Assembly: GCA_963723745.1 (NCBI GenBank)
Contig: CAVRRZ010000001.1
Location: forward strand, 496,001-560,000
DNA from: CAVRRZ01 sp963723745
Lineage (GTDB): Bacteria; Actinomycetota; Actinomycetes; Mycobacteriales; Geodermatophilaceae
DNA: 64,000 bases
Reading direction: 5' to 3'
Part shown: positions 17,799-26,121 of the stretch, one piece after another
How positions within the stretch are numbered: position 1 is the stretch's first letter
How the letters are laid out: every line of letters begins with the position of its first letter
Translations under genes and position numbers: made by a program
The notes under the pieces: generated by a model
Seen by the model: only the letters and a program-made list of their open reading frames with translations
Told to the model about the DNA's origin: nothing
Databases searched by the model: none

Positions 17799-18596
17799 CT
17801 ACTCGAACAGCAGCGAGCCCAGGCCGCGGCGTACACCGGGAGTCTCGGTCACCCTGCGGATGGCCAGCAGGGTGCCGGCGACGTAGGGGTCCGGGGTCTC
17901 GCCGGCGTCGTGGCGCATGACCAGCCGCTCGCCGGTGCCGCCGAACACAACCTCGGCGCTGACCACGAAGCTGGGCAGCCGGACGGAGTGGACGCGGACG
18001 CCGGCCACGTCCGCGCCGCGCGCCTCAACCGGGCCGTGCAGCTTCGCGAGCGGCACCGCGGAGGTCGGCGTGCGGACCGCGCCGAGGATCTCGGCGAGTT
18101 CGCGGGCGGTGCCGCTGGGCACGTCGGGCTTGCCGGCGCTGGCGTAGTCGATGATCTCCCAGCTGTCGAGCTGCGCGGCGGCCAGCTTCGCGGCCTGCTG
18201 CAGCACGGCGGCCTGGATGGAGAAGTTGCCGGCGGCGATCACGCCGACGCCTCGATCGCGGGCGAGTCGGTCCAGCTCCGTGTAGTCGTCGGCGGTCAGC
18301 CCGCTGGAGCCGACGACCGTGTGCACGCCGGCCCGCACGGCGGTCCAGACGTTGTCCTTGACCGCGGTGGCGCTGGTGTAGTCGACCAGCACGTCGAACT
18401 CGCCTGCGTCGAGTGCGTCGGCGACGGTGGCGTAGACGGGACCGTCGCTGCTCGACGCCGTCACCGCGGACAGCTTCTGGCCGGCGGCGGACCGGGACAC
18501 CCCGGCGGCCAGGGTCAGGTCCTCGGCGGCGTCGATCGCGGCCACGATGGGCGGTGCGGTCCAGCCGGTCACGCCGGCGAAGCAGATCCGGGGCAC
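17799..18596 (-). CDS. Dihydrodipicolinate reductase-like protein lacking the catalytic histidines
   Basis: A 265-residue DapB-family protein. Family landmarks are VLVDYTSATAVKDNV, GNFSIQAAVLQQAAKLAA, KPDVPSGTARELAEIL and FGGTGERL. Two features depart from true DapB. The nucleotide loop reads GVTGWTA instead of GxxGxMG. The segment that is normally E-A-H-H-x-x-K reads D150-Y-A-S-A-G-K156, so both active-site His positions (152, 153) are Ala and Ser while the substrate Lys is kept. It may use another substrate or be a paralogue of the biosynthetic enzyme. The start is the GTG at 18596. Confidence 0.75.
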   Translation of the reverse strand: MPRICFAGVTGWTAPPIVAAIDAAEDLTLAAGVSRSAAGQKLSAVTASSSDGPVYATVADALDAGEFDVLVDYTSATAVKDNVWTAVRAGVHTVVGSSGLTADDYTELDRLARDRGVGVIAAGNFSIQAAVLQQAAKLAAAQLDSWEIIDYASAGKPDVPSGTARELAEILGAVRTPTSAVPLAKLHGPVEARGADVAGVRVHSVRLPSFVVSAEVVFGGTGERLVMRHDAGETPDPYVAGTLLAIRRVTETPGVRRGLGSLLFE

Positions 18597-18763
18597 GGAC
18601 GAACCTTACGGACGGCGCCCCGACCGCCGCTGTGGAGTCCGACCGGATGAGCAGGCGCGTCGGCTGGTGGCCCCGAGGCCGCCTTCAGTGCCCCGGAGCA
18701 GGTTCACAGTCCCGGTGTCACCGGAGGTGGACGGGCACCCACCACCTCATCGTGCTGCCGTAC

Positions 18764-19315
18764 TCAGGACAGCCCGAGGTCGGCGAGCTCGAAGGCGGCC
18801 CGGTACTCGTAGCCCGCGGCCTCGACCGCAGCCCGGCCACCCCGGTCGACGATCACCGCCACCCCGATCACCTCGGCGCCGGCGTCCTCCAACGCCTGGG
18901 CGGCGGTCAACGGGCTGCCGCCGGTGGTGGAGACGTCCTCGACCACGAGGACGGCGCGGCCCTCGACGTCCGGACCCTCGATCCGCCGCTGCAGGCCGTG
19001 CGCCTTGCCCTCCTTGCGGACGACGCAGGCGTCCAGCCAACCCTCCCCCGCAGCCGCCGCGTGCAGCATCGCCGCCGCCACCGGGTCGGCGCCGAGCGTC
19101 AGCCCGCCGACCACGTCGTAGCGCAGGTCGCCGGTCAACTGACGCATCACCCGGCCGACCAGCGGCGCACCCTCGTGGTGCAGCGTCAGGCGGCGCATGT
19201 CGATGTACCAGTCGGCCTCGCGGCCGGAGGACAGCGTCACCTTCCCGTGCACCACGGCGAGCTCGACGATGAGCTCGCGGAGCCGGTCACGGTCGGGGGT
19301 GGAGGCAGCCGTCAT
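18764..19315 (-). CDS. pyrE: Orotate phosphoribosyltransferase
   Basis: A 183-residue enzyme of pyrimidine biosynthesis that transfers ribose-5-phosphate from PRPP to orotate, giving OMP. Diagnostic segments: VTLSSGREADWYIDMRRLTL, YDVVGGLTLGADPVAAA, VVRKEGKAHG (catalytic Lys loop) and the PRPP motif AVLVVEDVSTTGGS. Length is normal. It starts at ATG 19315, and 34 bases separate it from the fasciclin gene stop. The 167-base gap to the DapB-like gene downstream contains no recognisable gene. Confidence 0.96.
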   Translation of the reverse strand: MTAASTPDRDRLRELIVELAVVHGKVTLSSGREADWYIDMRRLTLHHEGAPLVGRVMRQLTGDLRYDVVGGLTLGADPVAAAMLHAAAAGEGWLDACVVRKEGKAHGLQRRIEGPDVEGRAVLVVEDVSTTGGSPLTAAQALEDAGAEVIGVAVIVDRGGRAAVEAAGYEYRAAFELADLGLS

Positions 19316-19349
19316 GCCCTGGACCCTAGAGAAGCCCGCAGCGGCCGGA

Positions 19350-20009
19350 TCAGGCAGCAGGCGGGGCGAGCACCTGGTCGATGACGTACACGGTCGCGTT
19401 CGCCGTCTGCACGTTGCCGCAGACCACCCGGGCCGGACTCTCGCCCACCACGGTGCCCTCCGGGCCGACGCCGAGGCCCTCGCCGGACCCCTCGACGGTG
19501 ACCGTGTGCCCGTTGAGGGTGGTCTGCGGCCCGGCCAGGTCGCCGGGCGCCAGCCGTCCCTCCAGGACGTGGTGGGTCAGCAGTGCGGTCAGCCGCGGGG
19601 TGTCGCCCAGCACCGCCTCGAGCACCTCGGCCGGGACGGCGTCGAACGCGGCGTCGGCCGGCGCGAGGACGGTGACGCCGTCGACGCCGTCGAGGGCGGC
19701 GCCGAGGTCGGCAGCGGCGACGGCGTCCGCCAGCCTGGAGAGCAGCGGGTTCTTGCCCACGGCGGTGGCCACCGGGTCGTCGGCCATGCCCGCGAGGCTG
19801 CCCTCGCCCTCGGCCGGGAAGGCGGCGCAGCCGTCGCCGAACGGCCCGTCGGAGGCCGGCTCGGTGGCCGACGGGGCCGCTGCCGACGACGGAGCCGTCG
19901 AGGCGCCGGACGCGACGGGAGGCTCCGGCTCGTCGGAACCGCAGGCACCCAGGGTCAGGGCGAGAGCCGCGCCGATGCCGCCCAGGGCTGAGCGAGGAGG
20001 ACGGTTCAC
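19350..20009 (-). CDS. Fasciclin-domain lipoprotein
   Basis: A 219-residue precursor with the lipobox ALTLGAC near residue 22, then a Ser/Ala/Pro-rich linker. One fasciclin (FAS1) domain fills the rest: NPLLSRLADAVAAADLGAALDGVDGVTVLAPADAAFDAVP is the H1 region and LTHHVLEGRLAPGDL with VCGNVQTANATVYVIDQVLAPP is the H2 region, as in mycobacterial MPT70/MPT83. It probably acts in adhesion or cell-surface contacts. The GTG at 20009 is preferred because AGGAG lies seven bases upstream. Confidence 0.88.
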   Translation of the reverse strand: MNRPPRSALGGIGAALALTLGACGSDEPEPPVASGASTAPSSAAAPSATEPASDGPFGDGCAAFPAEGEGSLAGMADDPVATAVGKNPLLSRLADAVAAADLGAALDGVDGVTVLAPADAAFDAVPAEVLEAVLGDTPRLTALLTHHVLEGRLAPGDLAGPQTTLNGHTVTVEGSGEGLGVGPEGTVVGESPARVVCGNVQTANATVYVIDQVLAPPAA

Positions 20010-20070
20010 GGGGGCTCCTGTCGTGTCGTGCGGCGGGGGATCGAGCTGATCATCTGCCAGGCTGGGCGCC

Positions 20071-20523
20071 GTGACCGACCCAGCCCCCTCCGTCGACGGA
20101 CGTCCGCCGATGCCCACGCCCACGCGGGTGGCGGTGATCCTGCTGGCTCTGCTCGCCGTCCTGCTGCTGGCGTACGCAGCCCTGATCTGGTTCGGCCGGG
20201 ACATCATGATCGAGCAGATCACCGAGACGGGCGTCTCCCGCGATGCGGCAGCGCGGTCGGTGCTGCTGTTCCAGCTCGGCTACCTCGTCATCGGGGCGAC
20301 CGCCGCGCTGTCGGCCGTCTTCCTCCCGCGCCGCCGGCCCTGGGCACGGGTGACCGGCATCCTGGTGACGTCCCTGCTGGCCGTCATGATGCTGCTGTCG
20401 GTGATCTTCAGCGGCGGCCTGACGCCGCTGGCGCTGCTCGTCCTCATCTCGGCCGTCGCGGCGCTGACCAGCCTGCTGGCCGGCGCGACGAAGCAGTGGC
20501 TGCGGGAGATCCCGACCGCCTGA
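20071..20523 (+). CDS. Small integral membrane protein, four segments
   Basis: A 150-residue protein starting with GTG at 20071. Predicted membrane segments lie near residues 19-41, 65-86, 92-114 and 117-138, with RRRPWAR in one loop. The family is not recognised. It is convergent with the proline-rich membrane gene at 20565, and the two share a terminator hairpin. Confidence 0.65.
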   Translation: MTDPAPSVDGRPPMPTPTRVAVILLALLAVLLLAYAALIWFGRDIMIEQITETGVSRDAAARSVLLFQLGYLVIGATAALSAVFLPRRRPWARVTGILVTSLLAVMMLLSVIFSGGLTPLALLVLISAVAALTSLLAGATKQWLREIPTA

Positions 20524-20528
20524 GATCC

Positions 20529-20559
20529 CTCCGCCGGGGGGTCGACTCCCCCGGCGGAG
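20529..20559. terminator. Perfect hairpin between convergent genes
   Basis: CTCCGCCGGGGG (20529-20540) and CCCCCGGCGGAG (20548-20559) form a perfect 12-bp stem with a 7-base loop, between stop codons at 20523 (+) and 20565 (-). Confidence 0.85.
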
Positions 20560-20564
20560 ACGGC

Positions 20565-21374
20565 TCAGCGGTTCTGGCCGTAGGCGCGACGCCACTTCTC
20601 GGAGCGGTACCACTCGTTGGCCGGCTTCTGCGCCAGGAAGACGATCCCGGCCACGGTCAGCACGAATCCGAACCAGCTCAGACCGGACTGGAAGCCGCTC
20701 ACCTGACCGGCCGTGTCGACCCCGAGCGAGCCCACCACGCTGAGCACGCTGAGCCCGCCGAGCACCCAGAGGACGATGCGCGCCCAGTTGTAGCCCTTCC
20801 ACGCGAACCAGATGAACAGGGCCTGCAGCGCCACCAGGACCAGGCCGATCGCGACGCCCACGGTGACCGCGGCGCGCACCACGCTCTCGGTCAGCTCCTC
20901 GTCCACGGCGACCGCGTCGGCGACCAACTGGTCCATCGAACCGATCGAGACGAACGCGCCGATCGCGCCCAGGATGAGGCTGGCCAGGAACGCCCCGATG
21001 CCGGCGCGGACGGCGAAGGGACGCTCCACGGGGGACGGCGCCCCGTGGCCGGTCGGCGCCGCGGGCGCGGGGGCGTACCCGTACTGCCCGTACTGCCCGT
21101 ACTGCTGCCCGTACTGCTGCCCGTAGTCCTGACCGGGGCCGGGGTAGCCCTGCTGGCCGTGGCCCGGGTAGCCCTGCTGTCCGTACGAGGGCTGGCCCTG
21201 CGGTGGCTGCTGACCGTAGGGCGGCTGCCCGTACGGCGGCTGTCCCTGCGGTGGCTGCCCGTACCCGGGCTGTCCCTGCGGTGGCTGCCCGTACGGCGGC
21301 TGCCCCTCCGGCGGCTGCCCCTGCGGTCGGTCTGGCCGGCCGTGGTCCTGGCCCTCGCCCTGTCCTGACGTCAT
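20565..21374 (-). CDS. Membrane protein with a Pro/Gln/Gly/Tyr-repeat cytoplasmic N-terminus
   Basis: A 269-residue protein. Residues 18-105 are a disordered run of short imperfect units of the type GQPPYGQPPQ and QQYGQ. Four hydrophobic segments follow, near residues 125-145, 168-190, 198-218 and 230-250. The C-terminus is basic (EWYRSEKWRRAYGQNR). Such PQGY-rich heads occur in many actinobacterial membrane proteins and are thought to promote clustering or partner binding. Function is unknown. The DNA of the repeat (about 21060-21320) is a degenerate tandem array. Confidence 0.75.
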   Translation of the reverse strand: MTSGQGEGQDHGRPDRPQGQPPEGQPPYGQPPQGQPGYGQPPQGQPPYGQPPYGQQPPQGQPSYGQQGYPGHGQQGYPGPGQDYGQQYGQQYGQYGQYGYAPAPAAPTGHGAPSPVERPFAVRAGIGAFLASLILGAIGAFVSIGSMDQLVADAVAVDEELTESVVRAAVTVGVAIGLVLVALQALFIWFAWKGYNWARIVLWVLGGLSVLSVVGSLGVDTAGQVSGFQSGLSWFGFVLTVAGIVFLAQKPANEWYRSEKWRRAYGQNR

Positions 21375-21446
21375 CGCGCACTTCCCGTCCGGTTGTCGTT
21401 ACCGCGATCATGGCAAGTCGTCGACCGGCGGGCTGCGCAGTCCGGG

Positions 21447-24026
21447 TCAGGCGCGCCGGACGGTCAGCATCTCGTCTCCGACGGACCAGTCGACGACGAC
21501 GCCGTCGCCGTCCCGGATCTCGCCGGCGAGCAGCGCCTTGGCCAACTGGTCACCGATGGCCGACTGCACCAGCCGGCGCAGCGGACGAGCGCCGTAGACG
21601 GGGTCGAACCCGTTGAGCGCCAACCACTCCCTGGCCGCGTCGGTCACCTGCAGGGTCAGCCGCCGCGCCGCCAGCCGCCGCGCGAGGACGTCGACCTGGA
21701 TGTCGACGATCCCCGTCAGCTCCTCGCTGCCCAGGGCCCGGAAGACGACCACGTCGTCGAGCCGGTTGAGGAACTCCGGCTTGAAGTGCGCCCGAACCAC
21801 CTCGAGCACCGCCTCCCGGCGCCGCTCCTCGGCCACCGACTGGTCGGCGATGAGCTGCGAGCCCAGGTTGGAGGTGAGGATCAGGATCGTGTTGCGGAAG
21901 TCGACCGTCCGGCCCTGACCGTCGGTGAGCCGGCCGTCGTCGAGCACCTGGAGGAGCACGTCGAAGACGTCGGGGTGCGCCTTCTCCACCTCGTCGAGGA
22001 GGACGACGGTGTACGGACGGCGGCGTACCGCCTCCGTGAGCTGTCCACCGGCCTCGTAGCCCACGTACCCGGGCGGGGCGCCGACCAGGCGGGCCACCGA
22101 GTGCTTCTCGGAGTACTCGCTCATGTCGATGCGGACCATCGCCCGCTCGTCGTCGAAGAGGAACTCCGCCAGCGCCTTGGCCAGCTCGGTCTTGCCGACC
22201 CCGGTCGGGCCGAGGAAGAGGAACGACCCGGTCGGCCGGTCGGGGTCGGCGACCCCCGAGCGCGCCCGCCGGACGGCGTCGGACACCGCGCGGACGGCGT
22301 CGGGCTGCCCCACCACGCGGTTGGTCAGCCCCTCCTCCATCCGGAGCAGCTTGGCCGTCTCGCCCTCGAGCAGGCGCCCGGCGGGGATACCGGTCCAGGC
22401 CTGCACGACCTCGGCGATGTCGTCGGCACCGACCTCCTCCTTGAGCATCGAGTCATCGGACTGGACCGACTCCTCGGCCGAGGTCAGGGACCGCTCCAGC
22501 TCGGGCAGCCGGCCGTAGCGCAGCTCGGCGGCCCGGGCGAGGTCGCCGTCGCGCTCGGCGCGCTCCGCCTCGAGCCGCACGGACTCCAGCTCCTCCTTGA
22601 TCCGCTGGATCCGCTCGATGTGGCTCTTGTCCTGCTGCCAGCGGGCGGTCAGCTCGGCGAGCTGCTGCCGCCGATCGGCCAGATCGCTGCGCAGGGCCGC
22701 CAGGCGCTCCATCGAGGACGGATCGTCCTCCTTGGCCAGCGCCATCTCCTCGATCTCCATCCGGCGGACCGCACGCTCCACCTCGTCGATCTCGACGGGC
22801 CGGCTGTCGATCTCCATGCGCAACCGGCTGGCGGCCTCGTCGACGAGGTCGATGGCCTTGTCCGGCAGGAACCGCGCCGTGACGTACCGGTCCGACAACG
22901 TGGCGGCGGCAACGATCGCCGCGTCGGTGATGCGCACACCGTGGTGCACCTCGTAGCGCTCCTTGAGCCCCCGCAGGATGCCGATCGTGTCCTCGACGCT
23001 CGGCTCGCCCACGAGGACCTGCTGGAAGCGACGCTCGAGGGCCGCGTCCTTCTCGATGTGTTCGCGGTACTCGTCGAGCGTGGTCGCGCCGACCATGCGC
23101 AGCTCACCGCGGGCCAACATGGGCTTGATCATGTTCCCGGCGTCCATCGCGGAGTCACCGGTCGCCCCCGCCCCGACGATCGTGTGCAGCTCGTCGATGA
23201 AGGTCACGACCTGGCCCTCGGCGTCCGTGATCTCCTGCAGGACCGCCTTGAGCCGCTCCTCGAACTCGCCGCGGTACTTGGCGCCCGCGACCATCGAGCC
23301 GAGGTCGAGCGCCATCAGTCGCTTGCCCTTGAGGCTCTCCGGCACGTCGCCGGCCACGATCCGCTGGGCCAGGCCCTCCACGATGGCGGTCTTGCCGACG
23401 CCGGGCTCGCCGATGAGGACCGGGTTGTTCTTGGTCCGCCGGGAGAGCACCTGGACGACGCGGCGGATCTCGGTGTCCCGACCGATGACCGGGTCGATCC
23501 TCCCCTCGCGAGCGCGTTCGGTGAGGTCGACCGCGTACTTCTCGAGCGCCTGGAAGGTGCCTTCGGGGTCGGGCGTGGTGACCTTGCGGTTGCCGCGCAC
23601 CGTGCGGAACGCGGCGAGCAGGGCATCCCGGGTCGCACCGGCGGACGTCAGCACCGCACCCGCCTCCCCGTCGGAGCCGGCGAGCCCCACCAGCAGGTGC
23701 TCGGTGGAGACGTACTCGTCACCGAGCGCCCCGGCCTGCTCGCCGGCGGCATTGATCACGCGCAGGAGCTCCCGGGACGGCGAGGGTGCCGCGACGGTGG
23801 AGCCGCTGGCGCTCGGCATCCGACGGAGCGCCGCCTCGGCCTTGGCCTTGATGTCCGCCGGGTCGGCCCCCGCCGCGGTGAGCAGCGGCGCAGCGATGCC
23901 GTCGCCCTGGCCCAGCAGCGCGACGAGCAGGTGCAGCGGCTCCAGGTGCGGCTGGCCGCGGTCGACGGCGAGGCGCTGCGCCGCGGCGAAGGCCTCCTGC
24001 GAGCGGGTCGTGAGCTTGCTCTCCAT
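21447..24026 (-). CDS. clpB: ATP-dependent chaperone ClpB
   Basis: An 859-residue HSP100 disaggregase that works with DnaK/DnaJ/GrpE to rescue aggregated proteins. Order: Clp N-domain (MESKLTTRSQEAFAAAQRLA), first AAA+ ring with Walker A GEPGVGKT and FIDELHTIVGAG, the long coiled-coil middle domain (from about 400 to 530), second ring with GPTGVGKT and VVLLDEVEKAH, and a C-terminal D2-small domain. The ATG at 24026 is chosen because it begins the N-domain; the frame stays open upstream but with no similarity. A HAIR repressor site lies at 24111-24131, so HspR control shared with dnaK is likely. Confidence 0.97.
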   Translation of the reverse strand: MESKLTTRSQEAFAAAQRLAVDRGQPHLEPLHLLVALLGQGDGIAAPLLTAAGADPADIKAKAEAALRRMPSASGSTVAAPSPSRELLRVINAAGEQAGALGDEYVSTEHLLVGLAGSDGEAGAVLTSAGATRDALLAAFRTVRGNRKVTTPDPEGTFQALEKYAVDLTERAREGRIDPVIGRDTEIRRVVQVLSRRTKNNPVLIGEPGVGKTAIVEGLAQRIVAGDVPESLKGKRLMALDLGSMVAGAKYRGEFEERLKAVLQEITDAEGQVVTFIDELHTIVGAGATGDSAMDAGNMIKPMLARGELRMVGATTLDEYREHIEKDAALERRFQQVLVGEPSVEDTIGILRGLKERYEVHHGVRITDAAIVAAATLSDRYVTARFLPDKAIDLVDEAASRLRMEIDSRPVEIDEVERAVRRMEIEEMALAKEDDPSSMERLAALRSDLADRRQQLAELTARWQQDKSHIERIQRIKEELESVRLEAERAERDGDLARAAELRYGRLPELERSLTSAEESVQSDDSMLKEEVGADDIAEVVQAWTGIPAGRLLEGETAKLLRMEEGLTNRVVGQPDAVRAVSDAVRRARSGVADPDRPTGSFLFLGPTGVGKTELAKALAEFLFDDERAMVRIDMSEYSEKHSVARLVGAPPGYVGYEAGGQLTEAVRRRPYTVVLLDEVEKAHPDVFDVLLQVLDDGRLTDGQGRTVDFRNTILILTSNLGSQLIADQSVAEERRREAVLEVVRAHFKPEFLNRLDDVVVFRALGSEELTGIVDIQVDVLARRLAARRLTLQVTDAAREWLALNGFDPVYGARPLRRLVQSAIGDQLAKALLAGEIRDGDGVVVDWSVGDEMLTVRRA

Positions 24027-24110
24027 GATCTCTGGCGCGGTCCTTCCGGAGCTGGTGCTGGGAGAGCCGGCCGGCGGCACCGGTCGGTCGAGCAGTGCAA
24101 CGGACGAGGA

Positions 24111-24131
24111 GTTGAGTCTGTTCCGCTCAAC
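24111..24131. promoter_or_regulatory. HAIR operator (HspR site) upstream of clpB
   Basis: GTTGAGT, seven bases, GCTCAAC: a near-perfect match to the HspR-associated inverted repeat CTTGAGT-N7-ACTCAAG. It lies 85 bases upstream of the clpB start in the divergent clpB/MarR spacer. The hspR gene itself is at 40995-41444. Confidence 0.85.
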
Positions 24132-24227
24132 TCTGTCACACGAAGGTCGGACGGCGACGTTCGCCACGACGGGTCGCCACCGTCCCTGAGTCCGTCGCGC
24201 ACGATCAGATGGACCTAGACTCGGGCG

Positions 24228-24689
24228 ATGACCGCCACCCTGCCGCCGCCGAGCGTGGCGCTCGACGATCAGCTCTGCTTCGCGCTCTACGCCGCGTCCC
24301 GGGCGGTCACCGCCCGGTACCGGCCGATGCTCGAGGAGCTCGGGCTGACCTATCCGCAGTACCTCGTCATGATGCTGCTGTGGGAGTCCGACCACCAGAC
24401 GGTCGGCCAGCTCGGCTCGCGGCTCGCGCTGGACAGCGGCACGCTCTCCCCGCTGCTGAAGCGCCTGACGGCGGCCGGCCTGGTCAGCCGGCACCGCCGC
24501 GTCGAGGACGAGCGCTCGGTGTCCATCGCACTCACCGACGCCGGGCGGGCACTGCGCGACAAGTCCTTCCAGATCTCCGCGCACATGATCGACGCCATCG
24601 GCTTCGACGCCAGCGAGTTCGACGACCTCAAGCAGCGGCTCCGCCAGCTGACCGAGCGGGTCGCCGTCGGCAACCCCGCCTCCACCTGA
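24228..24689 (+). CDS. MarR-family regulator, OhrR-like redox sensor
   Basis: A 153-residue winged-helix repressor. The recognition region is YPQYLVMMLLWESDHQTVGQLGSRLALDSGTLSPLLKRLTAAGLVSRHRRVEDERSV-like, typical of OhrR. C17 in LCFALYAASR sits at the position of the peroxide-reactive Cys of OhrR, and the adjacent Tyr pair is present. It is immediately upstream of osmC on the same strand (74-base gap), so it likely represses osmC and itself until oxidised by organic peroxide. No clear operator palindrome was identified. Confidence 0.88.
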   Translation: MTATLPPPSVALDDQLCFALYAASRAVTARYRPMLEELGLTYPQYLVMMLLWESDHQTVGQLGSRLALDSGTLSPLLKRLTAAGLVSRHRRVEDERSVSIALTDAGRALRDKSFQISAHMIDAIGFDASEFDDLKQRLRQLTERVAVGNPAST

Positions 24690-24763
24690 CAGAGATCGCC
24701 CGCACCTGACAGGGTGGGCCGACGGCCCCCGACCGGGGAGCCGCGTCGACTCCTGGAGGTCCC

Positions 24764-25204
24764 ATGGCCACCCGATCCGCCCGCACCGCCTGGACGGGCA
24801 CCCTGCAGGAAGGCTCCGGCCGCACCGAGCTGGTCAGCTCGGGCCTGGGAACCTTCGACGTCTCCTGGCCGAAGCGGACGTCGGAGGCCGCGGACGGCAC
24901 GACGAGCCCCGAGGAGCTGATCGCGGCCGCGCACGCGTCCTGCTACGCCATGGCCTTCTCCGGCGCGCTGGCCAAGGCCGGCGGCACCCCGAAGAGCCTC
25001 GACGTGTCGGCCGACGTCGGCTTCGGCCCCGACTCGGCCGGGGGCGGCTTCAAGATCACCGGAATCCGGCTCACCGTGCGCGGTGAGGTCGACGGCCTGG
25101 ACGCCGACGCGTTCGCGCAGGTGGCCGAGGAGGCCAAGGTCGGCTGCCCGGTCAGCAAGGCGCTCACCGGGGTCGAGATCACCCTGGACGCGGCCCTCGC
25201 CTGA
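24764..25204 (+). CDS. osmC: OsmC family peroxiredoxin
   Basis: A 146-residue thiol peroxidase that reduces organic hydroperoxides. The paired catalytic cysteines are C60 in AAHASCYAMAFS and C128 in KVGCPVSKAL. The sequence follows OsmC rather than Ohr (TSPEELIAAAHASC, VSADVGFGPDSAGGGFKITGI-like). GGAGG lies before the ATG at 24764. It is probably regulated by the preceding MarR/OhrR-type gene. Confidence 0.93.
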   Translation: MATRSARTAWTGTLQEGSGRTELVSSGLGTFDVSWPKRTSEAADGTTSPEELIAAAHASCYAMAFSGALAKAGGTPKSLDVSADVGFGPDSAGGGFKITGIRLTVRGEVDGLDADAFAQVAEEAKVGCPVSKALTGVEITLDAALA

Positions 25205-25215
25205 CCGCGGCCCCG

Positions 25216-26121
25216 CTACAGGAGCACCGACCAGGCCCCGGGGTCCAGCCGCCAGCGCTGGGTGCTGAGGTCCTCGTAGAGCTCGCCGTCCGCGTCGATG
25301 TCGACCGCCGGCCCGGTGACGACGACCTCTCGGCCACGGACGACGACGACGTCGTCCCGGTCGACGTGCTCGCCGCTGCGCAGGGCGGCGCCGAAGGCCA
25401 CCCGCTCCGCCGGGCCGGTCGCGGCGCACACCATGACGTCGAGCAGGCCGTCGTCGGGGCGGGCGCCCGGGGCGAGGGCGGCGCCGCCGCCGACGGTGGG
25501 CCCGTTGCACACCCCGACCATGAGCACCGGGGTCTCGCCGTCGGCCGCCCAGCCGTGCTCCGGTCGTCCGGCGACCACGCCGTCGACCTCCACGCGCAGC
25601 GCCCAGCCGGGCTCCGCGGCGCCGGCCAGCGCGGCGCCGACGGGGTAGGCCAGCGCCCCCATGAAGTCCTTGAACCGCTCGGCCCGCCGCCCCGCGGCCG
25701 CGCCGATCCCGCTGTGCACGGCGTTGACGACGACCAGCCCCGACTCCTCGCGGACCAGGTCCATCGGGGCGGGCGATCCGGCGAGCAGCGCGCGCGCCCC
25801 CTCCTCCGGCGAGGTGGGGACGCCGAGGGCGCGGGCCAGGTCGTTGCCGGTCCCGCAGGCGATCAGCCCCACCGGCACGTCGGGGAGCCGGCCGGCCCGG
25901 TCGAGCGCCCCGACGACGGCGTGCAGCGAGCCGTCCCCGCCCACGACCACCGGCCACCGCCCGTCGAGACCGGCCACGACCTCGTCGAGGTCCTCGGCCG
26001 ACCTGGTCGCCGCGACCGTCACCTCAGCACCCGAACGCAGCACTGCGAGCGCGGCCTCGACCGGCTCGTCGTCCGCCGATCCGGCGGCGGCGTTGACGAC
26101 GACGAGCAGGCGAGGAGTCAC
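25216..26121 (-). CDS. Diacylglycerol/lipid kinase family protein
   Basis: A 301-residue DAGK-catalytic-domain protein. The GGDGSLHAVV loop and LIACGTGNDLARALGVP are the nucleotide-binding signatures, and RPDDGLLDVMV is near the C-terminal domain. It phosphorylates a lipid or a polyol, substrate not determinable. The GTG at 26121 overlaps the stop of the upstream dehydrogenase by four bases (GTGA), so it is the third gene of the aminotransferase operon. A lipid kinase in a glyoxylate operon is unexpected; the coupling may be for expression only. Confidence 0.88.
   Translation of the reverse strand: MTPRLLVVVNAAAGSADDEPVEAALAVLRSGAEVTVAATRSAEDLDEVVAGLDGRWPVVVGGDGSLHAVVGALDRAGRLPDVPVGLIACGTGNDLARALGVPTSPEEGARALLAGSPAPMDLVREESGLVVVNAVHSGIGAAAGRRAERFKDFMGALAYPVGAALAGAAEPGWALRVEVDGVVAGRPEHGWAADGETPVLMVGVCNGPTVGGGAALAPGARPDDGLLDVMVCAATGPAERVAFGAALRSGEHVDRDDVVVVRGREVVVTGPAVDIDADGELYEDLSTQRWRLDPGAWSVLL

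Noticed and set aside
21060..21320. Short tandem units in the region coding GQPPYGQ
   Set aside because: They encode the disordered head of the membrane protein and are not an intergenic or mobile repeat.
24027..24584. Upstream extension of the clpB frame
   Set aside because: The translation before MESKLTTRSQEAF has no ClpB similarity and runs across the HAIR site and into the MarR gene region.
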